Below, one piece after another: positions 50,662 through 63,430 of a stretch of 64,000 bases of DNA. A model generated the notes under the pieces. The model was not told the DNA's origin, ran no database searches, and was given only the letters and a program-made list of their open reading frames with translations. Made by a program: the position numbers and the translations under genes. Source of the DNA: Dipylidium caninum (Eukaryota > Platyhelminthes > Cestoda > Cyclophyllidea > Dipylidiidae); assembly GCA_017562135.1 (NCBI GenBank), contig QEYB01000229.1:372001-436000 (forward strand). The letters run 5' to 3'. Positions within the stretch are counted from its first letter, which is position 1, and each line of letters begins with the position of its first letter.

Positions 50662-51480
50662 TGTAGTGCACTAAAGAGTGGTCCAGTTATATCCCTTCGG
50701 CCAATCTTGGTAAGACTATAAGAAAAGTCATAACCATTAGAGGGTATACGAATTTCAATCTGACAGTAAACAATACTTCATCGTGGTGTTGAATCATTAC
50801 AGTGCAATAAGATCGGCTCATTTGCTTTGGACTTAGCAAATTCTTTCGCAGTGTGTTAGTTGGAACGAGTTTCCAAGGAATTATAACTGCAGCTGGCACT
50901 TATTTTTCCTGCAGTACAGGTCCAAGGGGCCTGAGCGAGGCAGTCTATTTCACTTGATATCCTTTTGTACCATCTTTTCACTATCATCGATGAGCAGACG
51001 ACGCGATCATGTAAATGAACCCATTCTGCACAGGAAACATCGATGCAGCCAACGAATGAAGGAGCTGAGTCGTCTCGTTCACTCACTAACGGAATCCACA
51101 TGGCCGTAAAGATTTAGAGGAACCAATTTTCTGCTTGGATAAGCTGATGGTTTACGATTTGTCAAATTAGACAAAAAAGTCCTTGGGAAGATGGAACACG
51201 TCTAGGAATAACCGACACGCGCGATGTAGCATTCTGAACACTCATATAAGTTGTTAATTATTAGTACAATTTTCTAGAATTTAAGTTTTTTTGTTGATAA
51301 ACAGACAAAATTTAGACAAATGCACTTTCGCCCCACTGAGTGCAACATCAGGGAAGTGGAGAATAAAAAAAACATAGTAAATGGGAGAAAACGTGATAGA
51401 ATCGACGTACCGCTGATGAAAAGCTCTCCAAGTGACCGACGTCTCCCACGGCATTAGTTAACTATATCAGATATTAAGTT
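50662..51480. other. Upstream of the innexin gene
   Basis: About 800 bp that should contain the innexin promoter. Open frames at 50687-50899 and 50856-51101 on the minus strand are not extensions of the innexin. Nothing else is supported. Confidence 0.4.
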
Positions 51481-51595
51481 AACCAATCAAAAATGGCCCA
51501 TCAACCAGCCAATAGGCGAATAGCGAATATCAGGTCATGGCGGCTGGTCATTTCGCTATCGGGTTATTTCATTGGTTGGCGGTTTTCGGGTCAGT
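51481..51595. promoter_or_regulatory. Cluster of CCAAT-type boxes beside a GC-rich patch
   Basis: Within about 100 bp there are AACCAATCA (from 51481), AGCCAATAGG (near 51508) and the inverse TTCATTGGTTGG (near 51568), directly before a GC-rich stretch. CCAAT boxes bind NF-Y in animal promoters. A promoter would need a gene next to it, and none is recognised, so this is tentative. Confidence 0.3.
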
Positions 51596-51700
51596 CTTTT
51601 CACCGCCGGCCACGCGTCCCAGTGTGCGTGCGTGTGTGCGTGTGTGTGTTCCGGCCTCCACGCCCGACTCCGCCGGCTTCCACTGCTGAGGCTGTTCTCG
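51596..51700 (+). repeat. GT-rich microsatellite within a GC-rich stretch
   Basis: An imperfect GTGTGCGTGCGTGTG run lies at about 51622-51649. The surrounding sequence is clearly more GC-rich than the window average. Confidence 0.7.
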
Positions 51701-51829
51701 CACCCAGTGACTCATGGCGTAGAGGATAATTATGAATGGCCATTTGGCCTTGCAGTCACGCTGGTTGACCAGTAAAGAAATAGAAGGTTGAAAACTAGGG
51801 ACGAAAAGCGCAATTTTTAACATTATTTG

Positions 51830-52275
51830 GTATATTCAGTCAGAATATAACTTTCACTGGTGCACACAACTTTTTGCTAACGACTTGTCAAGCCGCATAT
51901 ATGCCTTTTTGAAAAACAATATTGGGGGAGGTAATAAACGCTTCAAAGCCTTTTACACCATTATTCCGGTTAGGGTAATTCTTTTATCTAAAGCTATTAA
52001 TGGATGGGCCGTTGAAACATCGTGTGAATATGCGGAGGTGGCAAAATTCCATATCGGTGAGGAGTTCTTCAATTTGTCAACAGTACGTGAAGCTTTGCGT
52101 GGTTGTCGTAAAATTGCGTCATGCGGACTAAACAATGCTGGTTGTTTTGCCTTTATCAGTTATCTCTCCTGCAGGACATCACTTAAATGCGCGGTGATGG
52201 AAGGACTCCGCCGTTAGTACGATTTCGTCGCGTTGTATTTTAGGAAGGAATAACGGCCATCCCACCATAAATATC
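51830..52275 (+). repeat. Dispersed repeat copy
   Basis: Shares ordered blocks with 53170-53540: ATAAACG-TTCAAAG, TTCAA-TTGTCA, CTCTCCTGCAGGACAT, GCGCGG-GATGGAAGG, and CGTTGTATTTTAGGA followed by ATAA-GGCCAT. It is more distantly related to 31390-32240. No intact frame is present. Confidence 0.75.
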
Positions 52276-53089
52276 ATCCCTCATTGGGCACTTGTGGGCC
52301 TGGCGGTGAATTTTATGAACAATCTCGGTTAATGGGATGTAAAACGGCGTGTGTCCTCTTTCCACCCACAGATGCATTCAGTTCCCGTCGGCTTCACCCA
52401 CTCCGGACCGCCTCGGTGGATGGAGGCGCCTGTCGGTATGGCATTCTTGTAAATGTGGCCAGCTTTCCCACATTCCTCCACCCTAAGCTGTGTTGCTCCC
52501 TCGTCGACGGCGAGTGGGGTGGAGGCTGCGGAGGGAAGCGTGGGGCAGCTGGGGACGCCGGGCAGAACCCGCCTCGGAAGCAGCCCGCCGGGCGCCCAAA
52601 GCCTCGAGCGGCAAGCCGGCGGCGGCGGCGGATGAACGGAGAGGAGAAGCGAGGAAGGTGGTGGAGACACTCGGCGATTAGAAGTACATTAGTCGGCACT
52701 GCTGCAATGTGGGCAGGCTCAGTAGGGGGACTAAGGCTTTAATTTACCCATTCCACCACCGCAACAGCCCTTTCACCCAGATTGTTGGACCTTTTCTCAA
52801 GACCGGCTTTTCAAAGGAGCGCTCAGTGAAGCGCCAACCGGCCTCCAATTAATCCCCTCCTCGGGCACAAAGGACTCGACTCCCGGGCACCGTCCAAATG
52901 CACGGCCAGGAGATAACCAGGCTGGAATTCGTCCCAACTCGTGTTGGAATCTCCTCATGTCGTCCTGGTTGAAACCACCGCTGACACCACCTTCGAGGAC
53001 GGTGCAGTCCTCTGCAATCCTACCACAGGGTGGCGGAGTTCTTGCCTGGAAACTATGAAATGGTCTCTGAATGGAAGTAGGACAATGGA
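52276..53089. other. GC-rich stretch between two repeat copies
   Basis: From about 52500 to 52680 the sequence is strongly GC-rich (GGCGGCGGCGG near 52618). All frames have long openings there because of composition alone, on both strands. No family is recognisable, so no gene is called. Confidence 0.45.
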
Positions 53090-54130
53090 CTGCGGTAGTG
53101 CGCTTTATTTGTTATTTTCAACCGAAATAACTTCCACCGGGCTCCATGACTTTCCGCCAACTATTTAGCAAGTAATGTATGCCATTTTGTAGAGATCTTT
53201 ACTTATAGAGGTGATAAACGTTCCAAAGTCCTTCATAATAACATTTTGGTTATCGTGGGAGGAATATCGGGGAGTACGCAGCACGTGGCAAAATCGCGTA
53301 TTGTAGAAGAGTTATTCAAGTTGTCAGTAGTAAGTGAAGCTTTTGCGGTCGTGGTGCTTTGCTCTGCAGTAAAATTGTGCCATGCTGATGGAGCAATGCT
53401 GGTTACTCTGCCATCATCGGTTTCCTCTCCTGCAGGACATCTCTTAACTGCGCGGCGATGGAAGGCCTCGGCCGCTGGTACGACTTCGTGGCGTTGTATT
53501 TTAGGAGGAAATAATGGCCATTCCTCCGTATGCTAACCATAATGCTTTTTTGACGAAATTCACGCCTACCCGTGTGTTCTGGTGGTGTTTTCTCCTCTAA
53601 TCATTTGCCTGTCCGTTCTCGAATCTCATACAGAATCCACATTTCATTGCAACTGATGATTTAGTTCACTTTGCTTTCGATCACCTGCAGTTGCTTCAGG
53701 CACACACACACCTTTTAGCACTTCGGGGTGTCTGGCTAGTTCCTAATTTAGATCCAATTTCATGAACTTTATTGTGTGGATCGAATTTCACAGTCGTCTT
53801 TTATCCCCTCCCGTCATCAACATGGACCGGCGGTCTTCCTCGAGGCTCCCTGACGAAACTTTCGGAAACAATGCCGAGATTTTTTTAATTAGTGGATCCA
53901 CCTCCGAGTGCCTCATTTATGCTTATCAAAGCTTGTTGAGCTGCTTCAAGCAGGCGTAAATCGCGTCTTCATTCCATGCAAAATGTCGGCGAGAAATAAA
54001 ATTCAAAAAGAGACACCCACAAGAAAAAAAACTGCGAAATGAGTAAGTAAGAAATAAATAAAATTCGCATTGTATTGCACATTTCTCATTTGCAAATGAA
54101 CACAGATGACACAAAAGCGCCCGTCTGATA
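53090..54130 (+). repeat. Longest visible copy of the dispersed repeat
   Basis: Aligns by eye with 31390-32240 through TCCATGACTTTCCGCCAAC near 53142, the FKLS-V segment near 53315, CGAATTTCACAGTCG near 53781, the block near 53830 reading CGGCGGTCTTCCTCGAG, AGCTTGTTGAGCTG near 53930, and GACACAAAAGCGCCC near 54108. It contains extra DNA compared with the other copies. Confidence 0.75.
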
Positions 54131-57100
54131 GTTTCCGACAGAATAAGTGTTTCCCTTGAACCGGTCTGAAGTCAAGTTGTATGCATTTGCCTTATCCCGG
54201 TCTACCTCATTCCCCTCTCGCCTCTTTCAAGCTAACAATAGAAGCACCATGCTCTAGCACTGCTGTATACTTCATCATTACGTAAACGTTAGCGACGAAG
54301 AGAACCTGTCCTTCCAGACAGTGGACTTTGATTATTATTTACCTGAACATGACCGCCAAAATCTGTGCCAAGGGGGTCAACCCTTTGCTGTTTCAAGCTG
54401 TTAAAACCAGAGACTGGTTGTGATCTGACACTTTTCGATATAAACAATGCGGTGGTATTGCAAGCAAACACGCGAATTTTCGTCCTGAGGGAAATGTGTG
54501 CTTACTTGGGGGAAAATTGCCCCCCCGTTTGACCAGCACACCACCCGAACTTTCCGGCACAAACTCTACCCATCCATCCCAAACACGCCAAGATCTGGCA
54601 TCACCTGAAATGCGTCTCCGAGAAGTCATGTCTATTGAATGAATGGAGGACTCGGTGACTGGTTTCCCGGGAGCCACGACATGTGCAGAGGTTCAGTAGT
54701 TGGGTGCTTCTCGGAGTCCGGCTGGTGTGCATTGAGATGTCCGCCGATGGCCGCCACCTCACTGCCGAAGGTGATTGGCTTACTGTTGACCTGAAGGGCT
54801 GGTGCCGGTTCTACCTGGGTCATTTAATCATTCCGTTTGCTTATGTTGGTTATATTTTTGTTTTGTACAAAACGCCTCACTTTAGAGGAGTATGCGCAAG
54901 TGGAAAGAAAAATGAGATGACAAAATCTTTTTACGGCGAGTACAAAACAAACCGCCTAATCACTAAATATATAAGTCTGGTTGGAGAAGAAAGATAACTC
55001 GACTGCGCGCGTTTTCTGGCCTTGGGCTTGAGGGTCCACCTTGGACAGGTCCCCTAATTTTTCCTCCCATACCATTGTTTTATTGAGACATGTCGCTGAT
55101 TTTAACCTGTTTCATGGGGTCACACACAACTTTGCGGTCTCCTGTGCCTCCGATGACCGAGGTAGGATAAAGGCGACCAGAGTGGCCGCACAACAGATTC
55201 CATTGTCCCGGTGATTTACTTTGGGAGAACGAGAGATGTCAGCGTCCAATGAGTGTTAACTGACCCCGCCCGAACCCACCTAACCCCAGCCCCAGCCCTG
55301 ACAATTCCCTTGGTCACCTGACTTTTGAAGTTCAACGTTCGGGCGCCTTGCCTGTCGGCTGATCAGTTAATCTGCCAGTTTGCTTATGGACACGTTACCT
55401 GAAGGTCAAATTCGCAGATTCCCCTTCCTTCTACCTCCCTCTGCGTGCGGAAAAATAACTGTTTTCGGTTAGTTCAAATGCCCTTTTCGAACCGGGAACG
55501 GCCAAATACTCGGGTGCCATTAACACACAGTCTCCAACTGACGTGGTCACGTGGTGCCGTTGTAATAAGTGAAGTCCTGTGTTAGTCAAAGGTCCTCGGA
55601 AAGCGTGACCTGAGGAGGAGAGGAATATTAGTCGAGATGCCATTGCCCGAGACTGACGGTGGTGCACAAGTGCGCAACCATACACCCACGCTCTCGCACA
55701 ATTAAGGCAGTGGTAAATCATCACTTCGAATGCCTTTTTTCGCCCTTTTCGGTATTCTGCCTTCACCGTTGCAGAGCTTTCGAGGACAGGCAGAGAGAGA
55801 GAGAGCTGCCATAAACCAGCCAAGAACGGAAGTCATCAAACTTTAACAGAGGCAGGGAGTCACTTCATAGCAGCGACAATTCGACATCTCATCCGCTTCC
55901 TCTACCATGCAGTTGCGTCCTCTCTATCACTCGAATTTGGCTGTAGATTGACGACCTGTGAGCCTCGTCGGGCGGGCAACTGCTGAGGAACGTCAAGGAC
56001 AACACCATCTTCATATGAATGTGCTCCACCGCCCTTCTCTCCTTCTTCCTTCCTCTAAGCCCGTTGTCTTCACTTTAGGCGCCCTGTCCACCCCTGGGTT
56101 TCAACGCTGGGACGAGTGAGGCTCGGTGTAATGTCTTACTCCTCAAGATCTGGGTGTGGGCTGATGGTTGCCCATGTAGGTGTGTGAAGACTCTGGCAAA
56201 CGAAAAACACAAGTCTCTTCAGACGAATTTTATCCGTTTTAAATGTCAAATTCTACACAACCACGCAAATATCTGCGTCGAAAAAAGGTTTATTCGAAGG
56301 CATGCTAACGCCTAGAGTAAAATGTTCTGTCAATCCTTAACCGTCCGCCGGCGTCTCATTAAGGGAAATGGCAGTTTTAAAAAACAACGCGGGCTCAACT
56401 GATCACGAGAAGAGGCATTCGCCCGGAACGGATGAAACAACATTTGACGTCGATGAAGCTTCCACTCACTCGATAATTTACTGTTATTCCCCCATAATTT
56501 GGCGCCCGTGACACTGAAACAACCTACAAACGAGTTGACAGGAGGATTGATTTTTCGATCGAAACAAGTGACACCCTCCAAATGCCCAAGTGCTGTCACG
56601 TCGCCCCGCCTTGCGGTAGGTTGCCACCCTCCTCCTGACCGTTTGCCTTCCGTCCTGTCCAGTGCACAACAGCCGTCGGGATATTCGCGAGGATATAATA
56701 CACCGAAATTACGCGGACCAGCCCTTGAAACGATGTGTCAGCATTTTTCGTGAGTTCGTTGTCGCACCTTGGACGAACCCCCTAGGCACTAAGTCACCTT
56801 GCAGAATTGCGCTTCGTTTTCCCTCTAAATACGTGACAAAAGCTAAGTATATTAGGATATTCTCAATGCCTTTGACGTCGAGGGACACTCTGAGTTGATT
56901 TATCCAGCATCGGATCTTATTTATCCACACAAAAGTGACCTCTAAACATAAATGGGCCTAATTGCCCCTTTAATAGGTGACATAGTAGAAGGCGCCGGCA
57001 AAATGAATGGTGGAGGGAAAGAAAGTGCTCTTGTAATTGACCACTTGATAGAAGGTGGGCGGAATTTATGTGAAAATTACTCCCACTGCCTTGATTTTGT

Positions 57101-60100
57101 CTCTTAGTTCTACGGGCAAAAAGACGGCTGTCCAGTCTGTTCTGATCTGACTTCGTGTAGAAAACAACAACGGAATCAGACGAAATATCCCTCTCGTGAT
57201 GTTAAAAGAGAAATAAAATAGGAGCCTCACTATTTTTAGCAAATAGTCCTCCAGTTGTTGATCTGCCGCATAAAACATGGCGAGTTGTACGTTTTCCCAA
57301 GGAATAGGACCCTTGAACGAAAGAAGGAGCCCCACATCGTATGTTGTCCCTTAAAATTTACTTCTCATCAGAAAAAAACTTTCTTATTTGCCACCTTCCG
57401 GGATTTGCGCCTGTAGTTTGAAGGAGTGGGAGCGAGTTTAGTGTTAACACAGTGGACGAGAATAGTGGCGGGTGAGGACCAGAGGGTACCGCCTCACCGT
57501 GCGCACGGACACGATGGCGCACAGAGGCGAGAGGCCATGGACAGTAAAACATGCATCAGCATGACACCACCACCACGGCGGTTCTTTGTCACCGGCTCCC
57601 TCTAACGAGACTACTGAATGACGTTGAATGAGGCTTGTGAAATAGCTGACATCCTGTCCGACTCAGGAAAGTGAAAGCAATTCCGATCGACAGCGAAAAG
57701 AAGTCAGCCAAATGGTAGAAGGAAGCCCCCAAATACCCGTTTTCTTTTAATAAAACCGGGTTGACGGGACGAGTAGTGGGGAGGTTAGACAGTATGACAG
57801 CAAGTTAAGTGTTTTACACTAAATAACTCTATTTCAGAATGTATCAGATGACTCGTTCTTTGTGTTAGGAGGACTAGGTTTTAACTTCCCAATCGTAAAT
57901 CAACAACTCCCACAATAGGTGACATGGCTCGAGGTGTTGACAAAGAAGGGTTTTTGTCCCGCCTACAATCGTAGTTACTTTAAACTTAGCTTCGCAACTA
58001 TTGTCGTTACGGGGAAAGAGCAACAATCGTCTTAACCGGCGCCAGAGTTAAATTACTAAGATGTTGGTAAAATTTAAGTCAAAAGTATTTAAGTGCGTGC
58101 AAGGTGCAGGTTCCTTAAGAGCCTCGGGGCGGTACCGAAGGAGGCCTGATTGTGAAAAAATGCTAACCAAGTTCGTGAGTTAGAAAAGCTAAAAGCCAAA
58201 AGTAAGATCCATTAAGGATTTGGGGAGTTACACAAAGACGGGAATTCCGTCAAAACAGAGGCCAGATCGCGGCGCGGACGAACGATGCAGGTCCCCTGTA
58301 ACAAATTGAAACGTCCTCCCGGATCTTATTCCACTCTTGGTTTTTACTATGACTTAGACGTACACAAAGACCTAAATAGGGCTTATCACCCAACAGACTG
58401 CAGAGTGAGTTGGGAATGAGCCTCGCGTCCAAAAAACGAGCAAAACAAATGCTTTTCAGATCAGTCCCACATTCACGTGTCTTTGTATTCTAAATTAAAC
58501 AAATCTCTCCAAAAAACGGAAAGGTCGCATCAATTAAGACTCGGAAGGGAAAGTGTGAAACATTTGTAGATCAAGGCTTCGTTGACTTAAAACTTACCGT
58601 CAGCTGTAAGGCTACTGAGTACTCCAAAGAACGTGACTCTAAGCCATCCAACAGCACTCCAAATTAGGCCCATAATACAAGCAACAAGTGGAAATCTGAC
58701 TCAAATGAAATGGTGTTACCGTGCTAATGAAAACGTCTCAATCTGCATTATGTAGTTCAGACCTATTTCGCCCCGGGTGACTTCATGATAATTGTATATA
58801 CATTAGAACATCTTCAGACTGATGACCGACTTTCCAAGGTGACGTCAATTAATATGCTCACATGACAAAATACCTTAAAGCAATTGTTTAAGTAGGTTAT
58901 GAACATCGAGGCAAGGAGGAAATGTCAAGAAACTGTAGTCACTTGGTTCTGAAGCAGCCCCGAAGTTATGGCTATCTGTTACAACAAGAAGATGCGCAAA
59001 AATTGTAGACTGTTGTAAAAGTGTTCTACAATTCACAAAAACGGCTTTAGAACCTGATGTGCATTGCCACCTTAGACAAGAACAGAACCGACCCATAGTC
59101 CGAGAGCGAGTAGTTGCTTATAACTTTTGAGTAGGACATTAGCCGTTACTGTCATATTGCAAAGATATTCCAATCTGGACGAAAATGTGAAATATCTACA
59201 TGACATTAGCTAAGTGTATTATTTTAGGTCAGAGATACAAACTAAATAAATCGGGTGTGAGTAAGGGATACTGCCAAACCCCAAAACACTAAAGCAATTA
59301 TCTGACGAAAGGGAAAAGATACGGTAAGCAAGATTTCCGGGTTTGGCTCAAAATCAGGACCTGACTATCCTGCCCTCAAATCAAAGACCTCCAGTCTTTT
59401 ACATGGATTTCAAAAAATAGTTTTCGCAGACAGATATATCTAAGCAAATCGGTAAATTCTACAAGATCACCACATTTATGTTCCATTTTTACCCAAAGGC
59501 GGTGATGACCTCGTGCACGACAAACTTTCTGATTAGCACAAAGACAATGGAGAGGAGATATTGCCTTTAACGGATCACAAGAATGTTGCAAAACAGACGA
59601 TGACCACAATGAAATATTAATGCCAAAATCACCCCATAGTATTTGATAAATGTCAACCCAACTTTAAGGACTACAAATGGCATGGCTAATATTGATGCAC
59701 TCCCTTTTGAGCTACCAACATGAATTCAATGAAAATTTTGAAAATATTCACCAGCTGTAATAGGACCAACCAATTCCGAGTTCACGATTAATAGGGAGTC
59801 AAAAGACCGACTATATTAATAAAAATTTACGAATTAAGAGGGCCTTGATATGACGCCTGCAATCAAGTTAGCCAAAATTTTCCCCCACAAAAAAATAATC
59901 TGAGAAATAAAAATATGGACAACACCACCAAGATTTCTGATGGATCTGTTGCCTGCGCATAGCTAAAAAGTGCATGCTATAGTAATAATAGTACTGCTGC
60001 AAAAGCAACCGCTGAACGCCACAAATATAACAGAAAATGCCGGAAAACTGTAAAGGAATTTATTACTAATATCAGCATTTTGATCCTCGTTAACGTAAAA

Positions 60101-60116
60101 TAAACGAAAATTCTTA
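54131..60116. other. Long gene-poor region
   Basis: About 6 kb with no gene I can support. Open frames up to 130 codons (55431-55823, minus) and others of 70-90 codons occur on both strands without domains, splice partners or biased composition. A short GA microsatellite lies at 55791-55806. The last part, from 58.5 kb, is AT-rich. Distal control elements or an unrecognised noncoding RNA cannot be excluded. Confidence 0.4.
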
Positions 60117-60725
60117 CTCCATTGGCCTATATTCATCATCTGAGAGATAAGAACTCAAAGGGCGCTCCGAATCGAAATAATCTGAAGGTGATGGGCTCGA
60201 CGGAATCTGTTTTTCCGGTTGCTTTTGTAAAACTTCGTCGTCGCCCTTAACATTAGGAAATTTTGAAGACGGAACTTCTGGCCTTACATCTCGGGTCTGA
60301 TGCTTGCGGTAATATTCGCGCCTCTCAGCGTAAGTGGTGGGAGTCTCTACTATTAATGCATCGCCTCCTGGCTTCTGCCATTCGTTCTGGTTCGAAAATC
60401 CGGGAACCCGCGGAAGAAGGGTGGACTGATTGGTAATGATGTCTTTTACCCGACTATCTTGGAGTTCGAGGAATAAACGTTTGCAGCGGTCAATGTAACT
60501 AACCTTTCCACCCACATAACCAATGACACCCGCCAGGAAATAAGTAGGTAGAAGAAGGCGAGGGCGATTAAGGAAAAAACCACGAGATCGGGCGAAAGTG
60601 ACAGCCAGAGAGGCGCCTATAACCATGGGTACGCAACGATACCAAAACGATTCTTTGTTGCAGCGTCGAAATGTGGCCAGATCCTCAATGGTTAACTCTG
60701 GTTGGGAAGTCTGGAGTCGGTTCAT
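60117..60725 (-). CDS. OCIAD1: OCIA domain-containing protein, OCIAD1-like
   Basis: OCIA domain proteins are mitochondrial and endosomal membrane proteins; human OCIAD1 regulates complex III assembly and other signalling. This is a single-exon frame of 203 codons. The OCIA domain spans residues ~15-95: CNKESFWYRCVPMVIGAS follows human CNDESFWFRSVPLAATS, and GVIGYVGGKVSYIDRCKRLF follows human CIMGYFAGKLSYVKTCQEKF. Two hydrophobic helices lie in this domain. The C-terminal half is polar and Pro/Ser-rich, as in the family. The ATG at 60725 gives a domain start close to the usual position. Human OCIAD1 has 245 residues. OCIAD2 is an alternative name for a related paralogue and cannot be fully excluded. 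Confidence 0.88.
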
Positions 60726-63100
60726 TGCAATTCCTACGAGGGAAAACGTGCTTTACGATACAAATCTACAGATTTTGACTCTATAAGGACATACACATAA
60801 GAGGGAGCGAGCCTTATAAGACACAAAAACCGTCGGATCATAATTAATCCGGAATCGAACTTATTGTGCGAGAGTGGTGACCTGAAGTTGGGCTCGTTGT
60901 GTCGTGTTCAAAATATTCTTATTACAACTAAAAGACCGCATGCCGTCAAAAGTCGAAATGGAGGTGACCTTGACATCTATCAGTCAGTCTATCAGGATGA
61001 TTGCCATATCTTAACAAAATGCTAACGGGGAAATAATCAACCAGCCTACTAACCAAAAGACTCGACGACGGAGAGTGTGCCCTGGCAGGCTAGTACGAAG
61101 ACAACTTTGATTGGTTTAATACTCCCCGTTGCCGCTTATGCATAATACAGAACCTAATAAATATTCAACATTTCCCAAAAATGTAGAAACAATTAAAAAC
61201 GCTACATTTTTAATTAATAAAAGACTATGAAAAATGACATTTGCTGCCGATGGTCAAACGAACAAGGGGATCTCCTCTTAGTGTGATTGGCTACGCTTGT
61301 GAACTCGGGAACGGGCGTAAGTTGGGCTCGCCCTGCCACGCACTGCTGCCCGCTCCTTCGTAGCCGACTGTGCCCACGCACATGTTTGTAAATTTTGACG
61401 CTTTTCTCCTTTTGGCTTCTATGGTATGCAGACTCCTGGTATATATATGTGTATGTGCATAGTACCAAAAATGTCGAAACTATAAGCATTGAGTACGTGT
61501 GTTTATACTACCCCTTCTCCCTTGGGGCAGGCACATTCATAAGCTGCAAGATAGTTATGCTATTTGTTTTCCCTCAGTTGATGCGCGCTTCACGTTACTG
61601 ACAGCCCAAGGTATTGCCCTTATCTTTACTTTGATTTCATAAAGCTGCAATTTAAAAAAACCTAATCCAGATTTCGATGGAAACCTCACTGCCTTTTAGT
61701 ATGATCTCGATCCTTTCGATGTTAGGTTAATGTTACATGCTGATGAAATTGCATAGAAGTAATTCAGCCAATTACTGTTTTTCCATTTGAGTTATCCCTG
61801 TTTCCTACTTCTCCTTTAAGCTCTTATTATGAATTCTTTAATGGCTGCCACGATATCCATTTAAAGTGCCCCTACTTTTAACCGACATCCTCTCTCCATA
61901 CTTTGTATTTCCGTTAAAACTAACAATAGGATAGCCTATATTTTACACTAAAAGGTTGTTATCTGTTACACTACTGGAATTGTTCTCGATTTAGTGTGAC
62001 AAATCCTGTAGTTTGCTCCGATTGAAAGAATAACCTTAGAGAAGTAGATATCCTTGTGAAACTGAACTGGGATATTGTCAGTTTTTAATCCATTTCTTAG
62101 TATGCTGTACCATATTTTAGTGCCCTCTTGAAAAAAAGATCTTCCTGATCTTATTATTTATTATTTTTTTTCCAATTGTCATTTATTAGCATGATCTTAC
62201 GATTGAAGTAGTTTTGACAAAACCTATAGACTTTGTTACGTTCTTTTCGATTCCATCACAATGCAGTAATGCCCACCAAGTTGACTTAATTTAAGACCGT
62301 TAAATTTGGTCACGGCCCACCCACCTGGTACCGTAGCGGTCCCATGTGATGGCGTTGAAATTACTATTCTATTTGTTATTTGACTTGATATTTGTTAAAG
62401 TCTGGTCTTGCTAATATTGTTTGTCAAAATAATGGGGATGAGTCTTTAGATGATTACTGTGTTTGCTTTTGCCCTAAGAACGTTTACGCTTACCAGCCTG
62501 CCATTTTTCTATCCTTTTTTTTCAATCAATTTTGAGCGTTTTTAGGTTTAAAATAACCTCCCAAGTGAAAACCTCTTGACCGTTTACATCACTTTGGCAG
62601 ACCTCCGTTTCCTTTCATTTTCAGTTACTGTATTAATTATGGTTGTAACCCGCATTCTTGTATGACCCCGTTCTTGCGTCAATATTCAAACATTGCAATT
62701 TGAAGCATTCATCTCGTCAATTTCTTCCATGAATTACACTCATGAATTATTGCTCGTATTTTGATTGGACTTACAACTAAAAGGGGTAGCATGACTTTTC
62801 CACAAGGCTATCTATTTCCCTGCTGTTCTATTGTGGTAGAGCTTTAATTCGCCACCTCATCTTTTTCTCATGAAACAAGTAATTAGGACATTTCAGCTTT
62901 TTAGGTCATAGGCATTGTCTGTTCCCACCTCTGTACTTTTTTATATTAGTGGTATTTCGCGGTTAGTGTTCAATACAGTCGTTGGAATCTATCTGTCAAT
63001 TTTACTCTTATTTGCCCAACCAATTCAAAGTAATGTCTAAATAATTGCTTTTTTTCCCACGAATATTCAACCTTATTCTATCAGCATCCCAATTAGTAAC
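60726..63100. promoter_or_regulatory. Divergent upstream region of OCIAD1-like and BRMS1-like genes
   Basis: About 2.4 kb, AT-rich, without recognised genes. The pyrimidine-rich CCTTATTCTATCAG and AATTAG just before 63101 look like 3' splice sites. The BRMS1-like mRNA may therefore have an upstream noncoding exon or a trans-spliced leader, which tapeworms are known to use. Confidence 0.4.
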
Positions 63101-63430
63101 ATGGCAAAGGTAGAAGAAGACATGAATCCACCATCCTCGGCTAAACTCGAGGCCGTAACTACCAACAGCGAATTAAAGATTGACACTGAGGCGGAAGTCG
63201 ATTTGCTGACAGTGGAAACCATCCCCGAGCAAGCACTGGAGTCTGTTAAACGGGAACTCAATGCTGAGATTGCCGAGCTAGAGTGGGAGTTCAAACAAAT
63301 AAAAGAGGCTCTCTTCGCGGAACGCATTGCTCAAGTGGATCGGAAGCTACAACAATTACGCGCCTCTGAGGCTCCTGAACTTCTTAAAGTTTCAGAGTTA
63401 GTGGACGAAACCTATAGCATTCGAAAGCAG
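63101..63430 (+). CDS. BRMS1L: BRMS1/Sds3-like corepressor subunit, first coding exon (partial)
   Basis: The Sds3-like family (SUDS3, BRMS1, BRMS1L) scaffolds the SIN3-HDAC corepressor complex in the nucleus. One exon is visible, from ATG at 63101 to the donor GTTCGT after 63430. Residues ~45-110 form a coiled coil with the family pattern: ELEWEFKQIKEALFAERIAQ, then VDRKLQQLRASEAPELLK, corresponding to human BRMS1L LEKQFTDLKDQLYKERLSQ and VDAKLQEVIAGKAPEYLE. The N-terminal 45 residues are acidic, as in the family. The remainder lies beyond the window edge. BRMS1 and BRMS1L cannot be separated on this fragment. Confidence 0.82.

Noticed and set aside
52284..52742. Long open frames on both strands (up to 152 codons)
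   Set aside because: The stretch is very GC-rich, so stop codons are rare in every frame. Overlapping frames on both strands are equally long, and no domain is recognisable.
55431..55823. A 130-codon open frame on the minus strand
   Set aside because: No recognisable domain, no convincing start context or splice partners, and it lies in a gene-poor region. I regard it as chance.
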